Origin: Niabella soli DSM 19437
GTDB lineage: Bacteria > Bacteroidota > Bacteroidia > Chitinophagales > Chitinophagaceae
Direction: 5' to 3'
DNA length: 64,000 nucleotides
Assembly: GCF_000243115.2 (NCBI RefSeq)
Contig: NZ_CP007035.1
Coordinates: forward strand, 4,154,001-4,218,000
Shown piece by piece: positions 43,059 to 52,582 of the stretch. Position 1 is the first letter of the stretch. Each line of letters begins with the position of its first letter. Below the pieces are notes generated by a model. That model made no database searches and had not been told where the DNA came from. It worked only from the letters and a program-made list of their open reading frames with translations. The translations under genes were made by a program, and so were the position numbers.

Positions 43059-44534
43059 ATGCGAAGGTTGTATGTTTATTGTTTACTGCTGCTGCTGGCT
43101 GTTAACAGCAGAAAATTATCCGCGCAGGCGCCTCATTCGTCTACCAGTAAACCCAACATCATCATCATCCTGATGGACGATATGGGTTATGGTGATCCTG
43201 AATGCTATAATGGCTCCGGCTATCATACACCAAGCATCAACAGGTTGGCGGCAGAAGGCATGCGGTTTACCAACTTTTATGCAGCGCAGGCTACCTGTAC
43301 GGCATCCAGGGCTGCATTGCTTACGGGGTGTTACCCAAACCGCATAGGAATCTCTGGCGCCATTATGCCGTGGGCAAGTATGGCTTTAAATCCGAAGGAA
43401 GAAACGATCGCTTCCCTCCTCAAAAAAAATGGTTATAAAACATCGATGATAGGGAAGTGGCACCTGGGCGCTAAAGCTCCCTATTTACCTATTCATTATG
43501 GGTTTGATGAATATTTGGGTTTGCCCTATTCAAATGATATGTGGCCGGTGGATTATGATGGAAAGCCGGTTACAGATCCTGCTAATCCTAAATTCAAATA
43601 TCCTCCATTGCCTTTACTGGAGGGCGACAAACCTATCAGGTACATCAATACATTAGAAGACCAGGGCGAACTTACAGGCATTTATACGCGCAGAGCTTGC
43701 CAGTTCATAAAGAAAAATAAAAAACAACCCTTCTTTTTGTACCTGGCAAATGCAATGGTGCACGTGCCCATTTATGCGTCCAAAAGGTTTTTAGGGAAAA
43801 GTGGCGTCGGCCTGTTTGGAGATGTAATGATGGAAGTGGACTGGTCCATTGGCGAGATCATGAAAACATTGAAAGAGGAAGGGTTGGATAAAAATACTTT
43901 AGTTGTTTTTACGAGCGATAACGGTCCCTGGCTCACCTTTGGAGATCATGCGGGAAATACCGCCGGATTAAGAGAAGGTAAAGGCACTAGCTGGGATGGC
44001 GGCCAGAAAGAGCCCTGTATTATGCATTGGACCGGCACTATTCCTGCCGGAACTATTTGCAGCAATCTGTCTTCAACTATAGATCTGTTACCCACTATTG
44101 TAAAACTTACAGGCGCCTCCATGCCTGCCAACAAAATAGATGGGGTGGATATTTCTTCTTTATTGCTGATGAAACCCGGCGCTAACCCCAGGGATGAATT
44201 TGCTTATTATTATCACCGGAACAACCTGGAAGGCGTGCGGAAAGGCAACTGGAAGCTGGTGACGCCGCACAGAAGCCAAACCTATAAAACGTATATGCCG
44301 GGAAAGAACGGCTACCCCGGCGGCTATGCGGAAGTAAATGTGCCCGGGGCCTTATATGATTTGGCGCATGACCCGGGAGAAACACAGGATGTGCAAAATG
44401 CCCACCCCGAATTGATGAAAGAATTGGAAGCGCTGGCAGATAAATACCGTAAAACGTTGGGCGATGATATTACAAAGTCACCCTGTACGGAATGCCGGCC
44501 CGCTGCGCAGATTAACAGCGGAGAAAAAAAGTAA
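43059..44534 (+). CDS. Secreted sulfatase, S1 family (first)
   Basis: Removes sulfate esters from a glycan in the periplasm or at the surface. The 491 residues have a signal peptide (to LSAQ, about 23), the start IIIILMDDMGYGDP with metal-binding Asp40-Asp41, and the activation motif CTASR with Cys80, which a formylglycine-generating enzyme must convert. Further metal and substrate motifs are SMIGKWHLG (about 133) and FTSDNGPW (about 287). The subfamily and target sugar cannot be named with confidence. No formylglycine enzyme is in the window. Confidence 0.92.
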   Translation: MRRLYVYCLLLLLAVNSRKLSAQAPHSSTSKPNIIIILMDDMGYGDPECYNGSGYHTPSINRLAAEGMRFTNFYAAQATCTASRAALLTGCYPNRIGISGAIMPWASMALNPKEETIASLLKKNGYKTSMIGKWHLGAKAPYLPIHYGFDEYLGLPYSNDMWPVDYDGKPVTDPANPKFKYPPLPLLEGDKPIRYINTLEDQGELTGIYTRRACQFIKKNKKQPFFLYLANAMVHVPIYASKRFLGKSGVGLFGDVMMEVDWSIGEIMKTLKEEGLDKNTLVVFTSDNGPWLTFGDHAGNTAGLREGKGTSWDGGQKEPCIMHWTGTIPAGTICSNLSSTIDLLPTIVKLTGASMPANKIDGVDISSLLLMKPGANPRDEFAYYYHRNNLEGVRKGNWKLVTPHRSQTYKTYMPGKNGYPGGYAEVNVPGALYDLAHDPGETQDVQNAHPELMKELEALADKYRKTLGDDITKSPCTECRPAAQINSGEKK

Positions 44535-44572
44535 AAAGGAATTATACGAATGACTTAGCTAAAAACATTTCA

Positions 44573-45880
44573 ATGAAAAAGAATTTTGTCTTTGCCGCTT
44601 TCCTGCTGTCATTATCTGGCGCTCTGTTCGCGCAGAAGCAAAATGCCCAAATGCGCCGCACCGAAACAAAGGAAGTTAAAGATTTTATGGATTTGCGTTT
44701 TGGGATGTTTGTGCATTGGGGACCGGTTACGTTGAGGGGAACGGAAATAGGCTGGTCAAGAAATCACCAGGTTCCGCAAAATGATTATGACAGCCTTTAT
44801 AAAGAGTTTGACCCGGTTCTTTTTAATGCAGATGATTGGGTAAAGACTGCAAAGGAAGCAGGTGTGAAGTATTTAGTGATTACTGCAAAGCACCACGATG
44901 GTTTTTGTCTGTGGCCTACTGCTTTTACCGATTATAATATTGCACATACACCGTTTAAGAAAGATGTGGTAGGCGCTTTGGCAAAGGCGTGTAAGCAGCA
45001 TGGAATTAAATTTTGTATTTATTATACCGTGTTGGATTGGTACGATAAAAATTATCCCCTGCATAACGATGGAAAAGGAGAAGACAAAAATGCGGATATG
45101 GGAAAATTTATCTTGTATATGAAAAATCAATTAAAGGAATTAGTTACAAACTATGATCCTTATATGATTTGGTTCGATGGTAATTGGGAAAAGCCCTGGA
45201 CGCAAGCCGATGGTAAAGAAATCTACGATTATCTCAAACGATTAAACCCACGGTTGATAATCAATAACAGGTTAGGAAAAAATGAGCATGATAAATTAAC
45301 CGCCGAATCAGTTGGCGACTATGCCACTCCCGAGCAAAAGATTGGTGCTTTGAATATGGACTTTCCATGGGAGTCCTGCATAACCATCTGCAAGCAATGG
45401 GCATGGAAACCCAACGATGCTATGAAGCCGTTAAAAGAATGTATTCAAACGTTAGCCTGTACCGCCGGAGGTAATGGAAATTTGTTATTGAATGTTGGTC
45501 CAATGCCTGATGGAAGAATGGAGTTGCGTCAGGTAAAAAGATTACAGGAGATGGGCGGCTGGTTGCAGCATTATGGAGAATCTGTTTATGGCACTTTAGG
45601 AGGGCCTTATGTCCCGGATTCTGTAATGGCAGCTACGCGTAAACAAAATAGGATATTTATTCATCTATTTAAAAACTTCAGCGGCCAACTGAACCTGGCG
45701 GCTGTTCCCAATGTGCAGGTCGTAAAAGCATATTGGCTAAAAGGAATTGCAGTTAAATTTAAGCAGGGCGAGAAGGGTATTACATTAGAATTACCGCAGA
45801 TCTTGCCAGATGAAAATGACGCGGTCTTAGTGTTGGAAATGAATAAAAATGTAGAGCAGGCCAACATAATAGAAAAATAG
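44573..45880 (+). CDS. Alpha-L-fucosidase, GH29 family
   Basis: Retaining exo-fucosidase that releases L-fucose from glycans. The 435 residues begin with a signal peptide (to LFAQ, about 21), then the GH29 barrel: RFGMFVHWG (42-50), AKHHDGFCLW (105-114), the nucleophile Asp202 in MIWFDGNW, and NGNLLLNVGPMPDGRM near 306-320. The small C-terminal beta domain is short (about 345-430). It lies between two sulfatases and upstream of fucose catabolism genes, so fucose is a released product of this locus. Confidence 0.94.
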   Translation: MKKNFVFAAFLLSLSGALFAQKQNAQMRRTETKEVKDFMDLRFGMFVHWGPVTLRGTEIGWSRNHQVPQNDYDSLYKEFDPVLFNADDWVKTAKEAGVKYLVITAKHHDGFCLWPTAFTDYNIAHTPFKKDVVGALAKACKQHGIKFCIYYTVLDWYDKNYPLHNDGKGEDKNADMGKFILYMKNQLKELVTNYDPYMIWFDGNWEKPWTQADGKEIYDYLKRLNPRLIINNRLGKNEHDKLTAESVGDYATPEQKIGALNMDFPWESCITICKQWAWKPNDAMKPLKECIQTLACTAGGNGNLLLNVGPMPDGRMELRQVKRLQEMGGWLQHYGESVYGTLGGPYVPDSVMAATRKQNRIFIHLFKNFSGQLNLAAVPNVQVVKAYWLKGIAVKFKQGEKGITLELPQILPDENDAVLVLEMNKNVEQANIIEK

Positions 45881-45901
45881 AATTCAGCTAAATCTAAACG
45901 T

Positions 45902-47503
45902 ATGCACTTATTGAGCGCAAAGGGTTTACATATAAAAAACGCACTGTTACTCTTTTTTGTTTTCGCGACTTTTTTTACCAATGCGCAAACAAAGCGACCG
46001 AATATTTTAATCATAGTTTCGGATGATCATGCCTATCAAGCCATCGGAGCTTATGGCTCCCCTTACCACGCTACGCCAAATATTGACCGGCTGGCAGCCC
46101 AGGGGGTTACATACGCCAATGCGTTTGTAACGAATTCACTTTGCGGCCCCAGTCGCGCCTGTCTGCTCACCGGGAAATACAGTAATATCAACGGGTTTAA
46201 AGATAATTTCTCTCGTTTCGATGCTGCTCAACCTACATTTGCAAGCTATCTTAAGCAAGCCGGTTATCAAACGGCCTGGATAGGTAAATGGCATCTTGAA
46301 TCGATGCCACAACATTTTGATTATTTCAAAATATTACCAGGGCAGGGATATTATTACAATCCCAACTTTATAGATATGAAAGGTGACACAGCAACCATGC
46401 AGGGTTATTGCACCAATGCGATTACTGACCTTACTTTGAATTGGTTGCAACAGCGCGATACGGCAAAACCCTTTTGTATCGTCGTTGGAGAAAAAGCCAC
46501 ACACCGCTCATGGATACCCGATACAGCCGACTTTGGCGCGTTTGATAAAGTGGATTTTCCACTACCGGTTGATTTCTACGATGATTATAAAGACCGCTAT
46601 GCGGCAAGTGTAAATGACATGAACATCGCACATTCCATGCGTTTGGGTTATGATCTGAAGATGGCTGCCGATACAGGCTTTGGTAAGGATAATTATACGA
46701 GATTCACTGTCTCCCAGAAAAGATATTTCGATAAATATTACGATTCAATTTATAGTGATTTTAAGTCGAGGCACCTTTCGGGAAGGGCCCTGGCGGAGTG
46801 GAAATACCAGCGCTATATGCGTGACTATTATGCTACAGGGTTAAGCCTTGATCGTAATATTGGCCGCATAGTGGATTACATCGATAAGAACGGGCTGGAT
46901 AAGAACACCATTGTAATATATACTTCGGATCAGGGAATGTACCTAGGCGAGCATAATTTTTTCGATAAAAGATTCATGTACGAAGAATCGTTTAAAACGC
47001 CGTTCATCGTTCGTTACCCGCAACTGATAAAGCCCGGCAGGGAGGATAGCACCCTGGTGATGTTGCTGGACGTTGCGCCTACTTTAGTGCAACTGGCAGG
47101 GTTGCAAGTGCCGCCAGATATGCAAGGCAAATCACTAATTCCGGTATTTAAAGGCAATGGGAAGCATTTCCGTTATGAAGTGTTTTATCACTATTACGAA
47201 TATCCCAACGAACATAATGCGCTGCCACATTTTGGCATACGCACACACCGTTATACACTGATCCGTTTTTATGATCCTAAGAAAAGGCAAAAAAAAATTA
47301 ATGAGGGGTCGCTGCTGATTAAAGACTACAATCCTAAAGATTACTGGGAATTGTATGACCTGGAAGCAGACCCACATGAAGTACACAATATCTACGGGAA
47401 AAATAAAAATTCAGTATTGGTAAAAAAATTAAAAGAAGATTTGAATAGCCTTATAAAAAAATACCACCAGGCAGATGCAGAGACGATCCTGTCCGGGAAG
47501 TAG
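45902..47503 (+). CDS. Secreted sulfatase, S1 family (second, GlcNAc-6-sulfatase-like)
   Basis: A 533-residue exported sulfatase. A signal peptide (to TNAQ, about 29) precedes ILIIVSDDHAYQAIGAYG, and the activation motif is CGPSR with Cys81 in LCGPSRACLLTGKYSN. TGKYSxxNGFxDN and SDQGMYLGEHNFFDKR are features I associate with the S1_11-like group, known for N-acetylglucosamine-6-O-sulfatases, so this specificity is likely but inferred. A GH20 hexosaminidase next door supports GlcNAc as the substrate. Confidence 0.9.
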   Translation: MHLLSAKGLHIKNALLLFFVFATFFTNAQTKRPNILIIVSDDHAYQAIGAYGSPYHATPNIDRLAAQGVTYANAFVTNSLCGPSRACLLTGKYSNINGFKDNFSRFDAAQPTFASYLKQAGYQTAWIGKWHLESMPQHFDYFKILPGQGYYYNPNFIDMKGDTATMQGYCTNAITDLTLNWLQQRDTAKPFCIVVGEKATHRSWIPDTADFGAFDKVDFPLPVDFYDDYKDRYAASVNDMNIAHSMRLGYDLKMAADTGFGKDNYTRFTVSQKRYFDKYYDSIYSDFKSRHLSGRALAEWKYQRYMRDYYATGLSLDRNIGRIVDYIDKNGLDKNTIVIYTSDQGMYLGEHNFFDKRFMYEESFKTPFIVRYPQLIKPGREDSTLVMLLDVAPTLVQLAGLQVPPDMQGKSLIPVFKGNGKHFRYEVFYHYYEYPNEHNALPHFGIRTHRYTLIRFYDPKKRQKKINEGSLLIKDYNPKDYWELYDLEADPHEVHNIYGKNKNSVLVKKLKEDLNSLIKKYHQADAETILSGK

Positions 47504-47556
47504 GTGGGCCAATTGTTGCAAGGTATTCGGTAGTTCAAATAATAAAATCTATACAA

Positions 47557-49221
47557 TTGAAACTGTTTGCATCTTTTTTTCTTTTTATCCCGTTTTTTAT
47601 TCAGGCACAAACGGTTAACCTCATTCCTAAGCCGGCTTTTGTAAAACAGGAAAATGGAACGTTTGTACTTAATGCAGAAACGAAAATTATTGTGAGGGAT
47701 AACAGGCTTTTTAAAACTGCCAAATTATTCAACGAATACTTAGCGCAGTATTATGGGTTTAAAATTGCTGTAGTTGCCAGGGGAGAAAAAAATACGCAAC
47801 GGGATATTGTTTTGCAAATGAAAGAAACAGGCAAAAGCAAAGTGCCGGGGGGATATGCGCTTCATCTGACCAGTAAGCAAGTCTCGATCACCGGTAATGA
47901 TCCCGAAGGGGTGTTTTATGGCGTTCAATCACTTATTCAACTGCTTCCTTTTGAAAAATCCGGAAAGCTGGCATTGCCTTGCGTCAAGGTGATGGATACG
48001 CCTCGGTTTGCTTATCGTGGATTAAATATCGATGTTTCGCGCCATTTCTTCGATGTGGCTTTTATAAAAAAATACATTGATCTGATGGCCTTGTACAAAA
48101 TGAACGTATTTCACTGGCACCTGACCGATGATCAGGGCTGGCGAATTGAAATAAAGAAATATCCTTTGCTTACCCAAACCGGATCCCTAAGGAATGGTAC
48201 CATTAAAGGGCATTATCCCGGAACGGGCAATGACAACCAGACCTACGGGGGGTACTATACACAGGAGCAAATAAAAGAAGTGGTTGCCTATGCTGCGGCC
48301 CGGTATATTACCGTAATACCCGAAATAGAAATGCCGGGGCATAGCAGTGCTGCCATAGCGGCGTATCCTTCATTGAGTTGTTTTCCAAACCGGACAACAG
48401 CGATCCCGCTCAATATGGTTGCGCTAAAGACGGTGCAGCAGGCACAGGATGCCGGGCGCAAGAAATTTGTACAGGAAACATGGGGTGTTTTTGATGATGT
48501 TTATTGCGCAGGCAAGGATTCGACGTTTATTTTTCTTCAGAATGTATTGGATGAGGTGCTCTCTCTTTTCCCCTCAAAATACATTCATATCGGAGGAGAC
48601 GAATGCCCTAAAACCGACTGGAAGCAATGCCCGCTGTGCCAGAAAAGAATGAAAGAAAACCATTTGAAAGACGAGCATGCGCTGCAGAGTTATTTTATTC
48701 AGCGAATAGAAAAATACCTGAACAGCAAGGGCCGCCAGATTATTGGATGGGACGAGATTTTGGAAGGAGGGCTGGCACCCAATGCAACGGTGATGAGCTG
48801 GCGGGGTGAGCAGGGTGGGATAGAAGCTGCAAGACAACATCATAATGTTGTTATGACGCCTTCCAGCTATTGTTATCTGAACAGGTCCGGATTGAGAAAT
48901 GACGACTCCTTAACCGCTGGCAATTACCTGCCCATTGATAGAGTATATAATTACAACCCGGTTTCGGATTCTTTGACAAATGAGGAGTCAAAATATATTA
49001 TTGGCGGGCAGGCAAGTTTATGGACGGAATATATTGCGAATCCTGCTAAGGTAGAATACATGATACTTCCCCGTTTAAGCGCGATGAGTGAAGTGCTATG
49101 GACGGATATGAAGCATAAGAATTGGGATGATTTTAAGAAAAGGATGTTGCAGGAACAAAAACGGTATGAATGGCTGGGATTAAACTACAATCATAAGATC
49201 ACGGAAGCGCTGTTGCGCTAA
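47557..49221 (+). CDS. Beta-N-acetylhexosaminidase, GH20 family
   Basis: Retaining exo-enzyme that removes terminal GlcNAc or GalNAc by substrate-assisted catalysis. The start is an unusual TTG (47557), chosen because it begins the signal peptide exactly (to FFIQAQ, about 18) and no ATG is nearby. The GH20b domain (about 20-145) precedes the catalytic barrel: RGLNIDVSRHFF (154-165), FHWHLTDDQGWRIEIK (185-200), and the catalytic pair Asp348-Glu349 in HIGGDECPK. The 554-residue length fits the family. The stop codon overlaps the AraC gene stop on the other strand. Confidence 0.94.
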   Translation: MKLFASFFLFIPFFIQAQTVNLIPKPAFVKQENGTFVLNAETKIIVRDNRLFKTAKLFNEYLAQYYGFKIAVVARGEKNTQRDIVLQMKETGKSKVPGGYALHLTSKQVSITGNDPEGVFYGVQSLIQLLPFEKSGKLALPCVKVMDTPRFAYRGLNIDVSRHFFDVAFIKKYIDLMALYKMNVFHWHLTDDQGWRIEIKKYPLLTQTGSLRNGTIKGHYPGTGNDNQTYGGYYTQEQIKEVVAYAAARYITVIPEIEMPGHSSAAIAAYPSLSCFPNRTTAIPLNMVALKTVQQAQDAGRKKFVQETWGVFDDVYCAGKDSTFIFLQNVLDEVLSLFPSKYIHIGGDECPKTDWKQCPLCQKRMKENHLKDEHALQSYFIQRIEKYLNSKGRQIIGWDEILEGGLAPNATVMSWRGEQGGIEAARQHHNVVMTPSSYCYLNRSGLRNDDSLTAGNYLPIDRVYNYNPVSDSLTNEESKYIIGGQASLWTEYIANPAKVEYMILPRLSAMSEVLWTDMKHKNWDDFKKRMLQEQKRYEWLGLNYNHKITEALLR

Positions 49222-50078
49222 GTATTAATCATTTTGCGGTATTCATTCGGTTGTACATCTTTTAGTTTTTTAAATAGTCGATTGAAATGGGTGATATTGT
49301 TGAACCCGCTTTCATAACATATTTGTTTAATGCTTTTTTCACCTTCCGACAAAAGCTTGCAGGCATATCCTATTCTTAGCTCCGCAATAACCTGGCTGTA
49401 GCTCTTCCGGGTGCAGGATTTAAAATACCTGCAAAAAGAATTAGTGGTTAGGTTGGCAATAGCCGCAACATCCTTTATATAAATATTTGATTTGAAATGT
49501 TGCAACGTGTAGTTGTAAACTTTAGTAATGCGTTCTGATTGGGTAAAGATATTATCGTGGTGATAGGCCGAAGAGATATGAAGGCTTCTTTTGCAGGAGG
49601 CTATGCTTATCAAAAGTTCTAATAGCAAAATAACACGCCGGGTATCGGTTGCTGCAATAAGTGTTGTAAGAATGCCTTTGGCTTCAATAGTTTTATTGCC
49701 TCTGAACACAAGACCCTTTCTGCTTTTTTCCAATAAGGCGGCAATATATTTGTTCTCCGGTATGGATAAAAAGTCTTTTCCCCAGAAGTCCCCTTTGAAT
49801 TGTGTTAGCTCGGTATAAGATTTTTCTGGCGATTCCGTGGTGTATTGCGTATCAAATTTCCAATAATGCGGCAGGTAGCTTCCGATAAAAACGAGATCAC
49901 CCGGTTTGAAATAGTGGACACCATCGCCTGCAAACAGAGTGCCCGATCCTTTTATGACGTGTATCAGTTCAAATTCAGGATGGTAATGCCAGCTATTGTT
50001 TTTGTACGACTTGCTATCAGAGCGGGCGCTGAAAGAGATAGCTGGTCCGGATGTGATTTTAAGAAGGATCGGTTTCAT
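49218..50078 (-). CDS. AraC-family transcriptional regulator
   Basis: A 286-residue regulator with an N-terminal cupin-like sensing domain (about 10-110, HYHPEFELIHVIKGSGTLFAGDG) and a C-terminal double helix-turn-helix (about 190-285, VAAIANLTTNSFCRYFKSCTRKS and ICYESGFNNITHFNRLFKKLKD). Convergent with the GH20 gene (stops overlap by 3 bases, within 49218-49221) and divergent from the fucose operon, it is the obvious candidate regulator of those genes, sensing a sugar such as L-fucose or a pathway intermediate. This is inferred from position. Confidence 0.92.
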   Translation of the reverse strand: MKPILLKITSGPAISFSARSDSKSYKNNSWHYHPEFELIHVIKGSGTLFAGDGVHYFKPGDLVFIGSYLPHYWKFDTQYTTESPEKSYTELTQFKGDFWGKDFLSIPENKYIAALLEKSRKGLVFRGNKTIEAKGILTTLIAATDTRRVILLLELLISIASCKRSLHISSAYHHDNIFTQSERITKVYNYTLQHFKSNIYIKDVAAIANLTTNSFCRYFKSCTRKSYSQVIAELRIGYACKLLSEGEKSIKQICYESGFNNITHFNRLFKKLKDVQPNEYRKMINT

Positions 50079-50154
50079 GCTATGGCATTAGTTATTCTTT
50101 TTAGATATAAAAATAGCATAATCTGGATAAAATAATGTTAGCTATGGAAAAAAT

Positions 50155-50185
50155 TTGAAATCGTTTTGTAAAGAAATTATCTTTC
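50155..50185 (+). promoter_or_regulatory. Probable promoter of the fucose catabolic operon
   Basis: TTG at 50155-50157, 20 nt, then TATCTTTC at 50178-50185, one base off TAnnTTTG. It sits in the divergent gap between the AraC gene and the dehydrogenase, about 25 bp before the start codon. Confidence 0.5.
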
Positions 50186-50210
50186 TTTGTAAACGTAAAT
50201 AAGATTTGCT

Positions 50211-50966
50211 ATGCTTTTATCAGGTAACGTTATTATTGTTACGGGAGGTGCCAGCGGCATTGGACAGGAGTGTGCTAAAGCTTATGTGAAGGAGGGAGCG
50301 CAAGTGGCCGTTTTAGACCTTCAGGAAACGGTGCCAGACCGTATGGCCGGAGACGAGCCGGTTTTATATGTACAGTGCGATGTTTCGGACGAAGCGCAGG
50401 TTGCTGCCGCTGTGGAAAAAGTGATAGCCCGTTTCGGGAAAATTGATGCGGTGCATAATAACGCGGGTATTGCCAGCCCTTCTAAAACCTTGCACGACAC
50501 AACCGTCTCAGAATGGCGCCGGTTTATGGATGTCAACCTCTTTAGTATATACTTTACCACAAAATATGCGCTGCCGTACTTAAAGATAACCAAAGGCTGC
50601 ATCCTTAATACCAGCAGTATGGTGGGTGAAATTGGCCAGGCGCAGCACGCTGCTTATGCTGCAAGCAAAGGGGCGGTGAATGCGCTTACCAAATCAATGG
50701 CGCTGGACTATGCTCCAATGGGGATCAGGGTAAATGCAGTTGCCCCGGCAGGTGTGTGGACGCCTGCCTTAAGAAAGTGGGCTACGGAGCAGCCGGATGC
50801 GGGCAGTATAGAAACCTACCTGGATGCTATTCACATATTGGGCTACTGCCCCGGAGGCGATGTGGTGGCGGACGCCTGTGTTTTTTTGATATCGGGGAAG
50901 GCAAGGTTTATAACGGGGTGTATTATGCCCGTTAGCGGGGGAGCAGAGCTGGGGTATAGAAAATAA
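50211..50966 (+). CDS. Short-chain dehydrogenase, probable L-fucose dehydrogenase
   Basis: NAD(P)-dependent oxidoreductase that likely oxidises L-fucose to L-fucono-lactone, the first step of the non-phosphorylating pathway. The 251 residues hold the cofactor motif TGGASGIG (11-18), NNAG (83-86) and the catalytic YxxxK (Tyr149, Lys153). From memory, VGEIGQAQHAAYAASKGAV, GVWTPAL and the C-terminal SGGAELGY resemble human HSD17B14, now known as an L-fucose dehydrogenase. The alternative is 2-keto-3-deoxy-L-fuconate dehydrogenase, a later step. It is first in a four-gene operon with the dehydratase 22 bp downstream. Confidence 0.85.
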   Translation: MLLSGNVIIVTGGASGIGQECAKAYVKEGAQVAVLDLQETVPDRMAGDEPVLYVQCDVSDEAQVAAAVEKVIARFGKIDAVHNNAGIASPSKTLHDTTVSEWRRFMDVNLFSIYFTTKYALPYLKITKGCILNTSSMVGEIGQAQHAAYAASKGAVNALTKSMALDYAPMGIRVNAVAPAGVWTPALRKWATEQPDAGSIETYLDAIHILGYCPGGDVVADACVFLISGKARFITGCIMPVSGGAELGYRK

Positions 50967-50988
50967 AAGAGCTTAGATAGTTATTATT

Positions 50989-52212
50989 ATGATTAAAAGG
51001 GTAGCGGTAAAGGACAGGAGATTTGTATTGCAAAATGGCGCGGGCAGCGATGCGGTGCACCGGGATCCTGTTTACTCGTATGCTGTTACAGAACTTATTG
51101 ACGACAGTGGGGTCAAAGGCTCGGGTTTTGCCTTTACTTTAGGGGCCGGCAATGACCTGGTTTGCAAAGCCGCGGCTTTTTATGCCGAACAACTAAAAGG
51201 CCTGGATATTGAAGAAGTAATGGCTGATTTTGGCAGTTGGTTTTACCGGTTTTCCAATGAGCAGCAGTTCCGGTGGCTGGGCCCTCACAAAGGCGTGGTG
51301 CATTTAGCCCTGGCATCGGTAACCAATGCCTGCTATGATTTGTGGGCACGGAAGAGAGGGGTGCCGCTTTGGAAATTATTAACAGACTTAAGCCCCGGGC
51401 AACTTGTAAATACGCTGGATCTCAGCTATATGGAAGATGAACTGACGAAAGAAGAAGCGTTAGCCATCATCGGCGATGAGCAGAAGACCATGGAAGACAG
51501 ACTGCCTGTTTTGAGTAAGGGCTATCCGGGGTATGATACTTCTATCGGCTGGTTTAATTATACTGATGATAAAGTAAAAGAAAACTGTAAAAAAGCAGTA
51601 GACAATGGTTTTACTGCAATGAAACTGAAAGTGGGTTCCTCCAACCCCGAACGCGATGTACGCAGGGCACATATTGTTAGGGAAGTGGCCGGATGCAATG
51701 TGAAGGTAATGCTTGATGCTAACCAGAAATGGAACCTGCCGGAGGCATTAAAAATTTGTAACGCCCTGAAAGATATGGAGCCCTATTGGATTGAAGAGCC
51801 TACCCACCCGGATGACCTGTATGCGCATAAAACGCTGGCGGACGCCATCAGGCCTGTAAAGCTGGCCCTGGGAGAGCATGTACCTAATCGTGTGCTCTTT
51901 AAAAACTTTCTGCAGGCGAAATGTGCAGGGTTTATGCAGGTGGATGCCGTGAGGGTTGGAGGGGTAAGCGAATTTATTACAGTAAGTCTCTTGTGCAAAA
52001 AGTATGGCATACCGGTAGTGCCGCATGTCGGAGACATGGGGCAGCTACATCAGCACCTGGTATTGTTCAATCATATTAAATTAGGACATGAGGCGCTGTT
52101 TTTAGAGCACATACCCCATTTGAAACAGTATTTTGTAGAACCTGTACAAATAGAAAAAGGCGTTTATATAACACCACAGGAACCAGGTAGTTCCTGCGAT
52201 TTAATAGAATAA
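50989..52212 (+). CDS. Enolase-superfamily sugar acid dehydratase, probable L-fuconate dehydratase
   Basis: Mg-dependent enzyme predicted to dehydrate L-fuconate to 2-keto-3-deoxy-L-fuconate. The 407 residues show the mandelate racemase-type barrel: the base pair KLK (Lys212 and Lys214), metal ligands Asp243, Glu269 (YWIEEPTHPDD) and Glu296 (LGEHVPNR), and the second base His346 (VVPHVGDMGQLHQHL). It is slightly shorter than the characterised Xanthomonas enzyme (about 440). Fuconate is inferred from the context; related acids are possible. It lies between the dehydrogenase and the mutarotase. Confidence 0.86.
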   Translation: MIKRVAVKDRRFVLQNGAGSDAVHRDPVYSYAVTELIDDSGVKGSGFAFTLGAGNDLVCKAAAFYAEQLKGLDIEEVMADFGSWFYRFSNEQQFRWLGPHKGVVHLALASVTNACYDLWARKRGVPLWKLLTDLSPGQLVNTLDLSYMEDELTKEEALAIIGDEQKTMEDRLPVLSKGYPGYDTSIGWFNYTDDKVKENCKKAVDNGFTAMKLKVGSSNPERDVRRAHIVREVAGCNVKVMLDANQKWNLPEALKICNALKDMEPYWIEEPTHPDDLYAHKTLADAIRPVKLALGEHVPNRVLFKNFLQAKCAGFMQVDAVRVGGVSEFITVSLLCKKYGIPVVPHVGDMGQLHQHLVLFNHIKLGHEALFLEHIPHLKQYFVEPVQIEKGVYITPQEPGSSCDLIE

Positions 52213-52237
52213 ATTTTTTAATTATTCCGCATTTATT

Positions 52238-52582
52238 ATGAAACGATTTTGCCTCACGCTGGATTTAAAAAATGACCCTGAACTCATTAAAACGTATGAG
52301 CACTATCATTCCAGGCAGGCCATCTGGCCGGAGGTCATTGAAGGTATAAAGGCCTGCGGCATATATTCCATGGATATCTATCGTGCTGATACAAGGCTGG
52401 CAATGATTTTAGAGGCACAGGATGACTTTGAATTGGACGCGGGATTCGCAAAAATGTCGGAATTGCCCAGGCAAAAAGAATGGGCCGCTCTAATGAACCG
52501 GTTCCAGCAAAAGCCGCCTTTTGCAAAACCGGGCGAACATTGGGTGCCTATGCAACAAATTTTTGAACTGTATGGCGAATAA
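52238..52582 (+). CDS. L-rhamnose/L-fucose mutarotase family protein
   Basis: Interconverts alpha and beta anomers of a deoxy sugar so that the next enzyme is not limited by slow ring opening. The 114-residue length fits the family. Motifs are YEHYHSRQAIWPEVIEGIKACGIYSMDIYR (about 21-50) and LPRQKEWAALMNRFQ. The catalytic His and Tyr positions of RhaM (His in YHS, the Tyr cluster) are present. Context suggests L-fucose. Its stop is overlapped by the start of the permease gene. Confidence 0.9.
   Translation: MKRFCLTLDLKNDPELIKTYEHYHSRQAIWPEVIEGIKACGIYSMDIYRADTRLAMILEAQDDFELDAGFAKMSELPRQKEWAALMNRFQQKPPFAKPGEHWVPMQQIFELYGE

Noticed and set aside
43059-47503. Formylglycine-generating enzyme near the sulfatases
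   Set aside because: None of the genes in the locus shows its fold; it must be encoded elsewhere.
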